64,000 nucleotides of DNA from JAAZKA01 sp034926225 (GTDB taxonomy: Bacteria > Bacillota > Clostridia > Oscillospirales > QAMX01). Position numbers and translations under genes: made by a program. Positions 43,347 to 54,595 of the stretch are shown here, in pieces. The stretch is from the NCBI GenBank assembly GCA_034926225.1, contig JAYFRF010000012.1, forward strand, positions 1 through 64,000, given 5' to 3'. The notes beneath the pieces were generated by a model. That model did not search any database, had not been told where the DNA came from, and saw only the letters and a program-made list of their open reading frames with translations. Each line of letters begins with the position of its first letter. Position 1 is the stretch's first letter.

Positions 43347-44657
43347 ATGCGAACATACGCCGACATCTGGAACAGTATCCTCGGACTCATCAGCTCAAAA
43401 AAACTGATGACGCCCGTCGCGCTGACGACATGGTTCGATGACGCCGTCCTGCAGGAATTCGACGGAGACCACGCCGTCCTCATGACGACCCACGAAATGA
43501 AGAAGGATATCATCGTCCGCAAGTACATAAACCTGCTCGCGGACGCTTTTCGCGAGCTGTTTGCCTCCAACATAGAGATCGTCGTCATGACACCGGAGGA
43601 ATACGAGGTACACTCGCGCAAAAAACAGTTCAGAGAGGAAATTCCGGAGGAGGAATTCAGCTTCTCCACCTTCGTCGTCGGCGCCTCGAACAAATTCGCC
43701 CATGCCGCCGCGCTTGCCGTGGCCAAAAACCCAGCGCAGACCTACAACCCGCTTTTTATCTACGGTCCGTCGGGACTCGGGAAAACCCATCTGCTCGGCG
43801 CGATCGCGGGCGAGTTCAAGAAGGCATGGCCCAACCGTACGCCCGTATATATCACCAGCGAGGACTTTACAAATGAGCTGATTTCCTCCATTTCCCGCAA
43901 CAGAATGCAGGAATTCCGCGATAAATACCGCAAAATCGACCTCCTGCTCGTCGACGACATCCAGTTCATCGCGGGGAAGGACTCCACGATGGAAGAGTTC
44001 TTCCATACCTTCAACGCGCTCGACAAGGACCACAAACAGATCGTACTCACCTCCGACCGCACGCCGAAGGAGATTCCTCGGCTTGAGGAACGTCTGGTAT
44101 CCCGGTTTGAGATGGGCCTTCTCGCCGACATCTCGCCGCCAGACTACGAGATGCGCTGCGCGATCGTGCTCACGAAGGCAAAGCACCTGCGTGTCGAGCT
44201 CCCGACGGAAGTCGTCGACTTCATCGCGAAAAAGATTACGAACAATGTCCGGCAGCTCGAGGGAACCGTCAAGAAAATGATGGCTCTCAACGTATTCATG
44301 GGCGCGCCTTTAAATCTCGACACCGCCGAGAAGGCGATCGAGGATATCTTCCGGGAAAATCCGGGACTCAACCCGACGCCCGCCTATATCATCAGTCACG
44401 TCGCCTCCTTCTACAGCGTCCCGGAAAGGGACATCCTCGGCCAAAAGCGGGACGCCGAAACCATGCAGGCACGCCATACCGCGATCTACCTCGTCCGCGT
44501 CATGACCGGACTCTCCCTGCAGGATATCGGCGACACCTTCGGGCGCGACCATTCCACCGTCCGCTCGTCGCTCGCCCGCACGGAGGATATGCTCGAGTCG
44601 AACGCCACGTTCAAGACAAGCCTGAATAACCTGATGAAAACCATCCGCGAAGGATAG
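43347..44657 (+). CDS. dnaA: Chromosomal replication initiator DnaA
   Basis: AAA+ ATPase that melts the origin and loads the helicase. The 436-residue protein has domain I (1-80), a short linker, the ATPase with Walker A GPSGLGKTHLL (about 138-148), Walker B LLVDDIQFI, and domain IV with the DnaA signature GRDHSTVRSSLAR (about 400) that reads the DnaA box. The signature is intact, so DNA recognition is expected to be near-standard. Slightly shorter than the Bacillus protein because domain II is short. It opens the rightward origin operon. Confidence 0.98.
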   Translation: MRTYADIWNSILGLISSKKLMTPVALTTWFDDAVLQEFDGDHAVLMTTHEMKKDIIVRKYINLLADAFRELFASNIEIVVMTPEEYEVHSRKKQFREEIPEEEFSFSTFVVGASNKFAHAAALAVAKNPAQTYNPLFIYGPSGLGKTHLLGAIAGEFKKAWPNRTPVYITSEDFTNELISSISRNRMQEFRDKYRKIDLLLVDDIQFIAGKDSTMEEFFHTFNALDKDHKQIVLTSDRTPKEIPRLEERLVSRFEMGLLADISPPDYEMRCAIVLTKAKHLRVELPTEVVDFIAKKITNNVRQLEGTVKKMMALNVFMGAPLNLDTAEKAIEDIFRENPGLNPTPAYIISHVASFYSVPERDILGQKRDAETMQARHTAIYLVRVMTGLSLQDIGDTFGRDHSTVRSSLARTEDMLESNATFKTSLNNLMKTIREG

Positions 44658-44940
44658 AGTTTTCCCCGTTTTCCCGGGGACTCGGGAAAACCCCGCCGGG
44701 GATAAACATCCATCCCGGGAAAGTCAAAGGAAAATCCACCGATATTTCCCCGAAAACGCAGGGAAAACCAAACCCGGAAATCCGCGGCTTTTCTCTCATT
44801 TTCTCCCGCTTACGCCTGTGGACATGCCTTTTCCCCTTTTCCCCCGGCCCTACGTCTTGTTCTTCTGCCTAATACCTATCTGTTTTTTATACAAAAACCG
44901 CGCTCATCCGCAAAGCCGAAGGAAGGAAATTTAAACCGCC
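44658..44940. other. Candidate replication origin (oriC) between dnaA and dnaN
   Basis: The 283-bp spacer between dnaA and dnaN is the usual place of oriC in Firmicutes. It contains no gene. It is dense in TTTTCCC / GGGAAAA words (44659-44667, 44668-44676, 44683-44691, 44761-44769 and 44829-44837), one TGTGGACAT (44817-44825, 7 of 9 to a DnaA box) and an AT-rich tract (about 44860-44900) that could unwind. Perfect TTATCCACA boxes are absent, so the assignment rests on position plus motif clustering. Confidence 0.5.
44659..44691. repeat. GTTTTCCCG / CGGGAAAAC inverted repeat after dnaA
   Basis: Perfect nine-base arms at 44668-44676 and 44683-44691 with a six-base loop, preceded by another GTTTTCCCC at 44659. 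It begins two bases after the dnaA stop codon. No T run follows. Confidence 0.65.
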
Positions 44941-46053
44941 ATGAAAATTTCTTGTGAAAAAGCCGTTTTGCAGGAAGGACTTTCCAATACAATCCGCGCC
45001 GTCGCGGTAAAAAGCCCTATTCCGGCCATGGAAGGCTTCCTCTTTAAAGCGGGCGAAAGCTTAGAAATTACCTGCTATAACTCGGAGCTCGGAATCCGCA
45101 CTGCCCTTGGCGCCAGCATTCAGGCACAGGGCTCCCTCGTCCTTCCCGCGAAACTGACTCTCGACATCGTTCGCTCCCTGCCTGACGACATCGTTACCAT
45201 CGAGAGCGACGATCATTTTATGACAACGCTTTCCTGCGGCGCCTCCGTCTTTAACATCATCGGACTCAATCCGCAGGACTTTCCGGAATTGCCGGTCCTT
45301 CTGGAGGAATATTCCGTTTCCCTACGCGCCGGCACTCTGCGGTCTATGATCAACGGCGTACTCTTCGCCGCGTCCGACAACGACAATAACCCGGTCTTAA
45401 CGGGATGTAAACTCGAATTTTCACAAAACCTTCTGACCATCGTCGCGCTCGATTACTTCCGGATGGCCATCCGTCGGGAACCGATCGAACGCGAATCCTA
45501 CGAGGAACTTAGCTTTGTCGTTCCGGCAAAATCCCTGCGCGAACTGGAAAGATTCCTCAGCGACGAAGAAGAGACCTTGAAAATCGCGGTTTCCCGCAAA
45601 AATATCGCTTTTTCCATCGGGAATATCGTATTAACGTCGCAGCTGCTGGAAGGCGAATATATGAAATACCGCAACGTGATTCCGAAATCCACCGGTATTT
45701 CGATCAAAATCGCTACCGATTCCTTCCTAAAAAGCCTCGAGAGAACCTCCATCATCATCAGCGAAACGCTGAAAAACAACACGGTGTTCATGTTCGACGG
45801 AAACGTCGCCCGCATCTCCTGCAACACGGCGGTCGGCCGCGCGTACGACGAATGCCCGATCGAAACCCTCGCCGGCGATCCGCTGCGCATCAGCTTCAAC
45901 AGCCGCTATCTCATCGACGCGCTGCGCGCATGCCGGGATGATTCCGCACTTTTGGGGCTTAACAGCGATCTTGCGCCGTGTGTCATTACCCCGACGGAAG
46001 GCGACCGATATCTGTACTTTATCATGCCCGTGCGCCTAAAGGATTCCGTATGA
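44941..46053 (+). CDS. dnaN: DNA polymerase III beta clamp
   Basis: Sliding clamp that tethers polymerase and other factors to DNA as a ring-shaped dimer. The 370-residue protein shows the three-domain clamp pattern, beginning MKISCEKAVLQEGL, with FPAKLTLDI-type strands (LVLPAKLTLDIVRSLP), the LTGCKLEF block and the C-terminal hydrophobic-pocket sequence ending IMPVRL. A purine-rich AAGGAAGG precedes the start. The stop overlaps the next start by four bases. Confidence 0.98.
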   Translation: MKISCEKAVLQEGLSNTIRAVAVKSPIPAMEGFLFKAGESLEITCYNSELGIRTALGASIQAQGSLVLPAKLTLDIVRSLPDDIVTIESDDHFMTTLSCGASVFNIIGLNPQDFPELPVLLEEYSVSLRAGTLRSMINGVLFAASDNDNNPVLTGCKLEFSQNLLTIVALDYFRMAIRREPIERESYEELSFVVPAKSLRELERFLSDEEETLKIAVSRKNIAFSIGNIVLTSQLLEGEYMKYRNVIPKSTGISIKIATDSFLKSLERTSIIISETLKNNTVFMFDGNVARISCNTAVGRAYDECPIETLAGDPLRISFNSRYLIDALRACRDDSALLGLNSDLAPCVITPTEGDRYLYFIMPVRLKDSV

Positions 46054-46265
46054 GTAATGAAAATACTATCCGCATCGACTCCGAGTTCATCAAGCTCGAA
46101 GCCGCCCTAAAGCTCGCCGGCGTCGTCATGACGGGCGGCGAAGCAAAACATGTCATCCAAATGGGCTTTGTTCGTGTAAACGGCAATATTTGTACCGAAA
46201 GAGGGAAAAAACTACGCCCGGATGACATAATTTTGTTTAATGGGCAAACTTTTACGGTAAAATAA
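46050..46265 (+). CDS. S4-domain RNA-binding protein (YaaA/RlbA type)
   Basis: A 71-residue protein consisting of a single S4 domain (EFIKLEAALKLAGVVMTGGEAK, then FVRVNGNICTERGKKLRPDD, quoted in pieces). In this position between dnaN and recF it is conserved in Firmicutes; a role in ribosome or RNA binding is assumed. The true start is the ATG at 46050, overlapping the dnaN stop; a longer open frame extends back into dnaN. RecF begins on the next base after its stop. Confidence 0.92.
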   Translation: MSNENTIRIDSEFIKLEAALKLAGVVMTGGEAKHVIQMGFVRVNGNICTERGKKLRPDDIILFNGQTFTVK

Positions 46266-47372
46266 ATGTATCTGTCCTCCTTGCGTTTAACGGATTTCCG
46301 CAACCACGCGGATACCGAAATCCATCCCGATCCCGGTACAAATCTGATCCTCGGCGCTAACGCGCAGGGAAAAACCAACCTTCTGGAAGCCATCGTATGC
46401 CTGTCTCGCGCCCAAAGCTTCCGCGCGCGGCGGGATACGGAGCTGCGGCGCTTCGGTACGTCCGGCGCGGCGCTTGACGCGACTTTATCGGGAGGCGAAA
46501 GAGAGTACGAACTGCGGCTGCTCTTCGGGGAGCGCAAACAGGCGTTCGTCAACGGCGTCCGCCAGAGAAAGACAGCCGACTTTACCTCCCTTTTTCACGT
46601 CGTGCTCTTTTGCCCGGAGGATCTGGAGCTGGTGCGCGGCGCAGGGACGATCCGCCGCCGCTTTATCGATAACGCGCTCTGCGCGCTGCGGCCGAATTAC
46701 GAAAAATTATACTCGGAGTATAACCGCCTGCATGCCCATATCGTGCGGCTGCTGCGCGACGGGGACCCCGACGAGCTGCTGGACGACTTCTCCTACCGCC
46801 TATACAGTGTCGGCGCGCGGATGATCCCGTACAGGGCCGCATTCTGCGAGAGTCTTTCCCATCGCGCGGCGCAGTACCATGCGGAGATTGCGGATTCGGA
46901 AGTCCTTATGGCGGCGTATAAAACGGTATCGACGGTGACGGATACGGCGGCGCCCGCCTCGGTGATCGCGGGACAGCTGTGGGCTCATTACCTTGCGCAT
47001 AAAGACGCGTCACGGCGTACGGGCTGCGTTTTGACAGGGCCGCACCGTGACGATCTGCTTTTCTGCATCGGCGGCTGCCCGGCGAAAGAATTTGCGTCGC
47101 AGGGGCAGGCGCGGACGGCGGCGATCGCCTGCAAGCTTGCGGAGCGGGAAATCTTCCGCAAAAACGACGGCGACGCGCCGATACTGCTTTTAGACGACGT
47201 TTTATCGGAGCTGGATGAAAAGCGCCGTCTGTTTATTTTGCAGGGCATCACCGGAGGGCAGGTATTCATCACCTCGTGTGAAGCAGGAAAGACCCGCGAT
47301 GTGGGAACGCCGGAGATTCCGGCGCGGAAGATATTTTATGTGGAAAACGGACGCGTGACGGAAAGGAAGTAA
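46266..47372 (+). CDS. recF: DNA replication and repair protein RecF
   Basis: SMC-like ATPase that with RecO and RecR helps load RecA at gaps. The 368-residue protein has Walker A LGANAQGKTNLLEAI (about 30-44), the ABC-type signature region FASQGQARTAAIACKLAE and Walker B LLLDDVLSELD (about 302). The start codon follows directly on the TAA of the S4 gene, so translation is coupled. Confidence 0.97.
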   Translation: MYLSSLRLTDFRNHADTEIHPDPGTNLILGANAQGKTNLLEAIVCLSRAQSFRARRDTELRRFGTSGAALDATLSGGEREYELRLLFGERKQAFVNGVRQRKTADFTSLFHVVLFCPEDLELVRGAGTIRRRFIDNALCALRPNYEKLYSEYNRLHAHIVRLLRDGDPDELLDDFSYRLYSVGARMIPYRAAFCESLSHRAAQYHAEIADSEVLMAAYKTVSTVTDTAAPASVIAGQLWAHYLAHKDASRRTGCVLTGPHRDDLLFCIGGCPAKEFASQGQARTAAIACKLAEREIFRKNDGDAPILLLDDVLSELDEKRRLFILQGITGGQVFITSCEAGKTRDVGTPEIPARKIFYVENGRVTERK

Positions 47373-47373
47373 T

Positions 47374-47637
47374 ATGTACCTGCATTTGGGCGACGAGGTC
47401 ATGGCGAAAAACCGCCAGATAATCGGCGTATTCGATCTGGACACTTCGACGGTGACAAAGACGACGCGCGACTTCCTTGCGGAAGCGCAAAAAAAGGGGA
47501 TTGTCGTCAACATCGGCGAAAACCTGCCGAAATCTTTTGTTTTATGCGAAGAAAACGAAAAATTCAAGGTATATATCTCCCCATTGGCCGCGTCCACATT
47601 GCGTCGGCGCGCGCAGAGCAACAAGCTTTTTGAATAA
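47374..47637 (+). CDS. remB: RemB-like regulator (YaaB, DUF370)
   Basis: An 87-residue member of the DUF370/RemA-RemB family, named in Bacillus for control of extracellular matrix genes. The N-terminus MYLHLGDEVMAKNRQIIGVFDLD and the FVLCEENEKFKVYISPL region are typical, quoted in pieces. It is always found between recF and gyrB in this gene order. GGAAAGGAAG precedes the start. It may bind DNA as an oligomeric ring, by family likeness to RemA. Confidence 0.92.
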   Translation: MYLHLGDEVMAKNRQIIGVFDLDTSTVTKTTRDFLAEAQKKGIVVNIGENLPKSFVLCEENEKFKVYISPLAASTLRRRAQSNKLFE

Positions 47638-47720
47638 TCGCCATTCGTCGGGGCAGGCGGTGTCAGCTTCATCCCCGGCGGCGCTTAAATCATAACAAAT
47701 TTAGAGTAAGGCAGACTTTT

Positions 47721-49733
<2,013 letters not shown>

Positions 49734-49785
49734 CAGTTTATGAAGACTATGAATGCCGGAAAGTCCTGATAAGGAGTAAAACAAC

Positions 49786-52350
49786 ATGGAAACCCCCAAT
49801 ACGCATCATATTATTCCGATGGACATCGAGCGCCAGATGAAGTCCGCCTTCATCGACTATTCCATGTCCGTTATCGTTGCCCGCGCCCTGCCGGATGTGC
49901 GCGACGGAATGAAACCCGTCCACCGCCGCATCCTGTACAGTATGTATAACTCCGGGTTAACCCCGGATAAGAACTATTCGAAGTCCGCGGCGACGGCCGG
50001 CGATGTAATCAAATATTTCCACCCCCACGGCGAGGCATCCGTCTACGACGCACTCGTCCGTTTAGCGCAGGACTTTTCCCTGCGCTATCCGCTTGTCGAC
50101 GGACAGGGCAACTTTGGTTCCGTCGATGGCGACCCGCCTGCCGCGATGCGTTATACGGAATCGAAGCTCTCGAAAATTTCGATGGATATGATGACCGATA
50201 TCGAGAAGGATACGGTCAACTTTGTGCCCAATTACGACGGACGCTATAAGGAGCCCGCCGTGTTGCCGTCGCGCTTCCCGAACCTGCTTGTCAACGGCTC
50301 GGTGGGTATCGCGGTCGGTATGGCGACGAATATCCCCCCGCATAACTTAGGCGAGGTCATCGACGCGGTCGTGTACCAGATCGATCACCCCGACGCGACG
50401 CTCGACGATTTGATGCAGTTTGTGCAGGGACCCGACTTCCCGACCGGCGGCACCATCGTCGGTCGCGCCGGTACCCGCGCGGCTTATGCGACGGGACGGG
50501 GCACCATTCGCCTGCGCGCGAAATGCGAGATTATCGAGGAAAACGGCCGGCACCGCATCGAGGTCACCGAAATTCCATACATGGTCAACAAGGTTAAGCT
50601 TGTCAAGGGCATCGCCGATCTTGTAAAGGACAAGAGAATTGAAGGAATTTCCGATCTTTCCGACCACTCAGACCGCCTGGGTCTTAAAATCGTGATCGAT
50701 CTGAAAAAGGACGCAAATCCGCAGGTCGTCTTGAACCAGCTTTACAGCTATTCTCTGCTGCAGGAGAATATTTCGGTTATCATGCTCGCTCTGTCCGAAG
50801 GACAGCCCAAAATCATGACCTTAAAGCAGATGCTAGGCGAATATATCGCGTTCCAGAAGGAAGTTGTTACCCGCCGGACGCGCTTTGAGCTACAGCGTGC
50901 GAGAAAGCGCGCGCATATCCTCGAAGGACTGAAAATCGCAATCGACAATATCGACGAGGTCATCCATATTCTCCGTTCGTCCAAGACAGAGCCGATCGCG
51001 AAAGAAAATCTGGAGAACCGTTTCGAACTTTCCGAAGACCAGTCGCAGGCGATCGTCGATATGCGCATGGGACGGCTTACGGGACTGGAGCGCGATAAGC
51101 TGGAGGAAGAACTGGCGGGACTGGAGCACAAAATCGCGGAATATGAGAAGATTCTCGTATCCGACGAGCTGCTGTACGGCATCGTGAAGAAGGAAATCCT
51201 CGAAATCCGCAAGAAATACGCCGACGAGCGCCGTACGCAGATCGAGCTTGTGGACGATGAGCTGGATATTGAGGATCTGATCGAAAACGAGGACAACGCC
51301 TTTACGCTGACGAAGGCGGGATACGTCAAGCGCCTGCCGGTCACCGCCTACCGTGCGCAGCGCCGCGGCGGCCGCGGGGTAACCGGTCAGTCCCTGCGTG
51401 AGGAGGACGCCGTGACGACGATGTTCGTTACGAAAACGCACAATCCGGTGCTGTTTTTTACCGATATGGGCAGAGTTTTCCGCATGAAGGGCTATCAGGT
51501 GCCGTCCGCATCCCGTACTGCGAAGGGGATGAATATCGTAAACCTTCTCCAGCTCGACCCGGATGAGCATGTAACGACACTCGTACCGGTGACGCCGGTC
51601 GAGGGTGAGGATGAGCGCAATCTGGTGCTTGTCACGCGCGAGGGCATCGTGAAGCGTATGGCGCTTGCGGCGCTGACAAACATCCGCCGTTCGGGGCTGC
51701 GCGCGGTCAATCTGCGCGAGGGAGACCGCCTGGTTTCCGTTGCCCTGACGTCGGGGCATCAGGATATCCTGATCGCGTCGCATGACGGGCAGGCGATCCG
51801 CTTCGGCGAGGAGGAAGCCCGTGAAATGGGGCGTACCGCGACGGGCGTCATCGGCATGCGGCTAGGCGAGGGCGACTATGTCGTCGGCGCGGTCGCGCTT
51901 AAGGAGCAGGACGACGTGCTGACGGTAACCGAAAACGGCTACGGGAAACGGACCATGGAGGAGCAGTTCCCGAAGCGTCACCGCGCGGGCGGCGGCGTGA
52001 TCTGCCATGACCTGACGGAGAAGACGGGGAAGCTCGCGGGAGTCCTCGAGATCGCGGGCGAGGGAGACCTCCTGATCATTGCGTCCGACGGGCAGATATT
52101 ACGTTCGGACGCCTCCGAGGTGCGTTTGTGCGGCAGAGCGTCGCAGGGGGTTATCCTGCTGCGCGCGGCGGAGGATACTAGAGTCATCGACGTCGCCTTC
52201 ATCGACAAGACGGAGGACGAAGATCAGGACGAGGACACGGCGGAAACCGCCGTGTCGGAAACCGCTGTGTCGGAAACCGCCGTGCCCGAAATTGCAGCGG
52301 CGGAGGACGTACCCGTACCCCAAGAGCGTGATGAAGGAGACGACGCGTGA
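49786..52350 (+). CDS. gyrA: DNA gyrase subunit A
   Basis: DNA-cutting subunit of gyrase. The 854-residue protein has the winged-helix/tower core with the catalytic Tyr in AAMRYTESK (about residue 124) and a C-terminal six-bladed DNA-wrapping domain including the GyrA-box-like QRRGGRGV (about 520). The quinolone-determining stretch reads HPHGEASVYD: the residue equivalent to E. coli Ser83 is Ala and Asp82 is Glu. The acidic C-terminal tail holds three tandem ETAVS repeats. Its stop overlaps the GTG start of rnhA. Confidence 0.98.
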   Translation: METPNTHHIIPMDIERQMKSAFIDYSMSVIVARALPDVRDGMKPVHRRILYSMYNSGLTPDKNYSKSAATAGDVIKYFHPHGEASVYDALVRLAQDFSLRYPLVDGQGNFGSVDGDPPAAMRYTESKLSKISMDMMTDIEKDTVNFVPNYDGRYKEPAVLPSRFPNLLVNGSVGIAVGMATNIPPHNLGEVIDAVVYQIDHPDATLDDLMQFVQGPDFPTGGTIVGRAGTRAAYATGRGTIRLRAKCEIIEENGRHRIEVTEIPYMVNKVKLVKGIADLVKDKRIEGISDLSDHSDRLGLKIVIDLKKDANPQVVLNQLYSYSLLQENISVIMLALSEGQPKIMTLKQMLGEYIAFQKEVVTRRTRFELQRARKRAHILEGLKIAIDNIDEVIHILRSSKTEPIAKENLENRFELSEDQSQAIVDMRMGRLTGLERDKLEEELAGLEHKIAEYEKILVSDELLYGIVKKEILEIRKKYADERRTQIELVDDELDIEDLIENEDNAFTLTKAGYVKRLPVTAYRAQRRGGRGVTGQSLREEDAVTTMFVTKTHNPVLFFTDMGRVFRMKGYQVPSASRTAKGMNIVNLLQLDPDEHVTTLVPVTPVEGEDERNLVLVTREGIVKRMALAALTNIRRSGLRAVNLREGDRLVSVALTSGHQDILIASHDGQAIRFGEEEAREMGRTATGVIGMRLGEGDYVVGAVALKEQDDVLTVTENGYGKRTMEEQFPKRHRAGGGVICHDLTEKTGKLAGVLEIAGEGDLLIIASDGQILRSDASEVRLCGRASQGVILLRAAEDTRVIDVAFIDKTEDEDQDEDTAETAVSETAVSETAVPEIAAAEDVPVPQERDEGDDA
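52241..52285 (+). repeat. Three tandem 15-bp repeats in the gyrA tail
   Basis: Three nearly identical copies of CGGAAACCGCCGTGT (52241-52255, 52256-52270, 52271-52285) encode ETAVS repeats in the acidic, probably disordered GyrA C-terminus. In-frame slippage here would change the repeat number without harm. Confidence 0.8.
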
Positions 52351-52805
52351 GGAAAGAAGTCCGAATCTGGACGGACGGGGCCTGTTCGGGAAACCCGGGC
52401 CCCGGCGGCTGGGGCGCGATTTTAGAGTATCGGGGAACCGATAAGATGCATCGCTTAGAGCTGTCCGGCGGCGATCCCGCTACAACGAACAACCGCATGG
52501 AGCTATATGGCGCGATCGAAGCACTGTCGAAGCTAAAAGAGCCGTGCGACGTGACGCTGTACAGCGATTCCCAGTACCTGGTCGATTCGATGACGAAGGG
52601 CTGGGCGAAGGGCTGGAAAGCGCGGGGATGGGTGAAGGCGGATAAGACGCCGGCGAAAAACCCGGAGCTGTTTGAAAGGCTCCTGGCGCTTTGCGAGTAC
52701 CACAGTGTACGGTTTGTCTGGGTTAAGGGACACGCGGTAAATCCGAATAACAACCGCTGTGATGAACTGGCGGTGGCCGAACGTGACAAAGCGGCGCGGC
52801 AATAG
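52347..52805 (+). CDS. rnhA: Ribonuclease HI
   Basis: Removes RNA from RNA-DNA hybrids. The 152-residue protein has the four acidic catalytic positions: WTDGACSGNPGPGGWG (first Asp), TNNRMELYGAIEAL (Glu), YSDSQYLVDS (Asp) and the C-terminal NNNRCDELA (Asp), plus the KGWAKGWKARGW basic handle. The GTG start overlaps the gyrA TGA. It is a type I enzyme of the usual length. Confidence 0.96.
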   Translation: MRKEVRIWTDGACSGNPGPGGWGAILEYRGTDKMHRLELSGGDPATTNNRMELYGAIEALSKLKEPCDVTLYSDSQYLVDSMTKGWAKGWKARGWVKADKTPAKNPELFERLLALCEYHSVRFVWVKGHAVNPNNNRCDELAVAERDKAARQ

Positions 52806-52825
52806 AGGAAAGAGGCGAAAAAACC

Positions 52826-53779
52826 ATGCTTAATACCCTGGTGTTCTCGCTGAACGCGGTGGCGCCGCTGGCAGTGCTGATGGCATTGGGCGTTTTTCTG
52901 CGGTATCGGAAGATATTGTCGGAAGCGTTTTTCCTGTCGGCGAATAAGCTGTCCTTTTCGATACTGCTGCCGGTGATGCTGTTTTGCAACATTTACGACT
53001 GCAGGGAAAGCGCCACCGAGTTTGACTGGCGCTATGTCGGCATCGCAATGGGATGCATTGTCGGGGCGTTTATCCTGCTGATGCTGATCGTGCCGCTCGT
53101 CGCGCGGGATAAAACACGGATCGGTGTGATCATACAGGGCATATTCCGCTCGAATTTCCTCGTTTTCGGCGTGCCGGTGGTTACGAACATGTTCGGCGAG
53201 TCGGAGCTGTGGACGACGTCGATGCTGCTGCCGTTTATTATTCCGACTTTCAACATGCTGGCAGTGTTCGCGCTGACATGGTACATTACGCCGGAGCATG
53301 GGATAAAGAGACTGCGTTGCGCGCTGATCGAAATATTAAAAAATCCGCTGATCATTGCGTCGATTTTGTCGTATGCGGTCATTTTAACAAGAATTACTTT
53401 ACCGTCGGCGCTGTATAAGACGTTAAGCAATCTGAAAGATGTCGGGACGCCGCTGGCACTGATCGCACTTGGCGGCACGCTGACGTTTTCGAGCATGAGG
53501 AGCAATGCAAAAGCCCTGTTCGGTGCCTGTATCGGCAAGCTTGTCTTAATGCCGGCGCTGGTGCTGCCGATCGCACTTACGTTTGGGTATCGCGGCAGCA
53601 CGATCGGCGCGCTTTTAGCGATGGCCGGGTCGCCGACGGCGATATCGAGTTACGTCATGGCGCAGCAGTGCGGGAATGACGGAGATCTCGCGGGACAGGT
53701 GGTCGTCATCACCACGATCGGAAGTGTTGTGACGATGTTTGTCTGGATATTTGCACTGCGCGCGTGCGGTGTACTGTGA
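52826..53779 (+). CDS. AEC family transporter
   Basis: A 317-residue auxin-efflux-carrier-type permease with about ten spans in two five-span halves. The family pattern of helix breaks is seen in LPVMLFCNIYD and in the C-terminal MAGSPTAISSYVMAQQ. Bacterial members move malate, malonate or other organic acids. Substrate unknown. It lies 20 bases after rnhA and 21 before the response regulator gene. Confidence 0.9.
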   Translation: MLNTLVFSLNAVAPLAVLMALGVFLRYRKILSEAFFLSANKLSFSILLPVMLFCNIYDCRESATEFDWRYVGIAMGCIVGAFILLMLIVPLVARDKTRIGVIIQGIFRSNFLVFGVPVVTNMFGESELWTTSMLLPFIIPTFNMLAVFALTWYITPEHGIKRLRCALIEILKNPLIIASILSYAVILTRITLPSALYKTLSNLKDVGTPLALIALGGTLTFSSMRSNAKALFGACIGKLVLMPALVLPIALTFGYRGSTIGALLAMAGSPTAISSYVMAQQCGNDGDLAGQVVVITTIGSVVTMFVWIFALRACGVL

Positions 53780-53800
53780 GACCGAAATCAGGAGGTTTTT

Positions 53801-54490
53801 ATGGCGAAGATTTTAATTGTGGAAGACGAGTCCGCAATTGCGGACATCGTAGCGTTCAATTTGGAGCGTGAGCGCTACGAGGTGCAGGCAGTCTACGACG
53901 GACTTATGGGTTTGGAACGCGCGCAAAGCGGCGAATTCGACCTGATCCTGCTTGACGTGATGCTTCCCGGTATGGACGGCTTTGAGATTTGCCGCCGTGT
54001 GCGTGAAAAAAGCGGCGTCCCGATCATCATGCTGACGGCACGGGAGGAAGAAACGGACAAGGTCTTCGGACTGGAGATCGGAGCGGACGACTACATAACG
54101 AAACCGTTCTCGATGCGCGAGCTTTTGGCCCGCGTACAGGCAAACCTCCGTCGTACGCAGCGCGCGGAGCCGGACGTCCAAAAGCCGGACATCGAGATCG
54201 GCGACATCGCCATCTACGAAGCCGCGCACGACGTCAAGCGGCGCGGCGTGTCGATCGATCTGACGGCGCGGGAATTCGCCCTGTTAAAAACGATGGCCGC
54301 CTCACCCGACCGCGCCTTTTCCAGAGAGGAACTTTTGTCCGGCGTCTGGGGCTATGAATACTACGGCGACCTCCGAGCGGTAGACGTCGCGGTGCGCCGC
54401 CTTCGCGAAAAGCTGGAGGAAGACCCCGCCCAGCCGAAATACATTGTCACGCGCCGGGGCGTAGGCTACTATTTCGCGGCGTCCAACTGA
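53801..54490 (+). CDS. walR: OmpR/PhoB-type response regulator, WalR-like
   Basis: A 229-residue two-component regulator. Receiver domain 1-120 with phospho-acceptor Asp52 in LLDVMLPGMDG, Thr in MLTARE and Lys in YITKPFSMREL; C-terminal winged helix (about 130-228) with RAVDVAVRRLREKLE and RGVGYYF. WalR (YycF) controls wall hydrolases in Firmicutes; that assignment rests on the HAMP-PAS kinase and YycH-like gene that follow. AGGAGG precedes the start. Confidence 0.88.
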   Translation: MAKILIVEDESAIADIVAFNLERERYEVQAVYDGLMGLERAQSGEFDLILLDVMLPGMDGFEICRRVREKSGVPIIMLTAREEETDKVFGLEIGADDYITKPFSMRELLARVQANLRRTQRAEPDVQKPDIEIGDIAIYEAAHDVKRRGVSIDLTAREFALLKTMAASPDRAFSREELLSGVWGYEYYGDLRAVDVAVRRLREKLEEDPAQPKYIVTRRGVGYYFAASN

Positions 54491-54595
54491 TGAAAATCCA
54501 TTCATAATCTCGCCGCTCACCGACCCGTTCCTTTTTCCCGCCGCGCCATGCCCTCGCGTATGGGAAATGGTAAACGACAAAGGAAGGTTTCCTAA

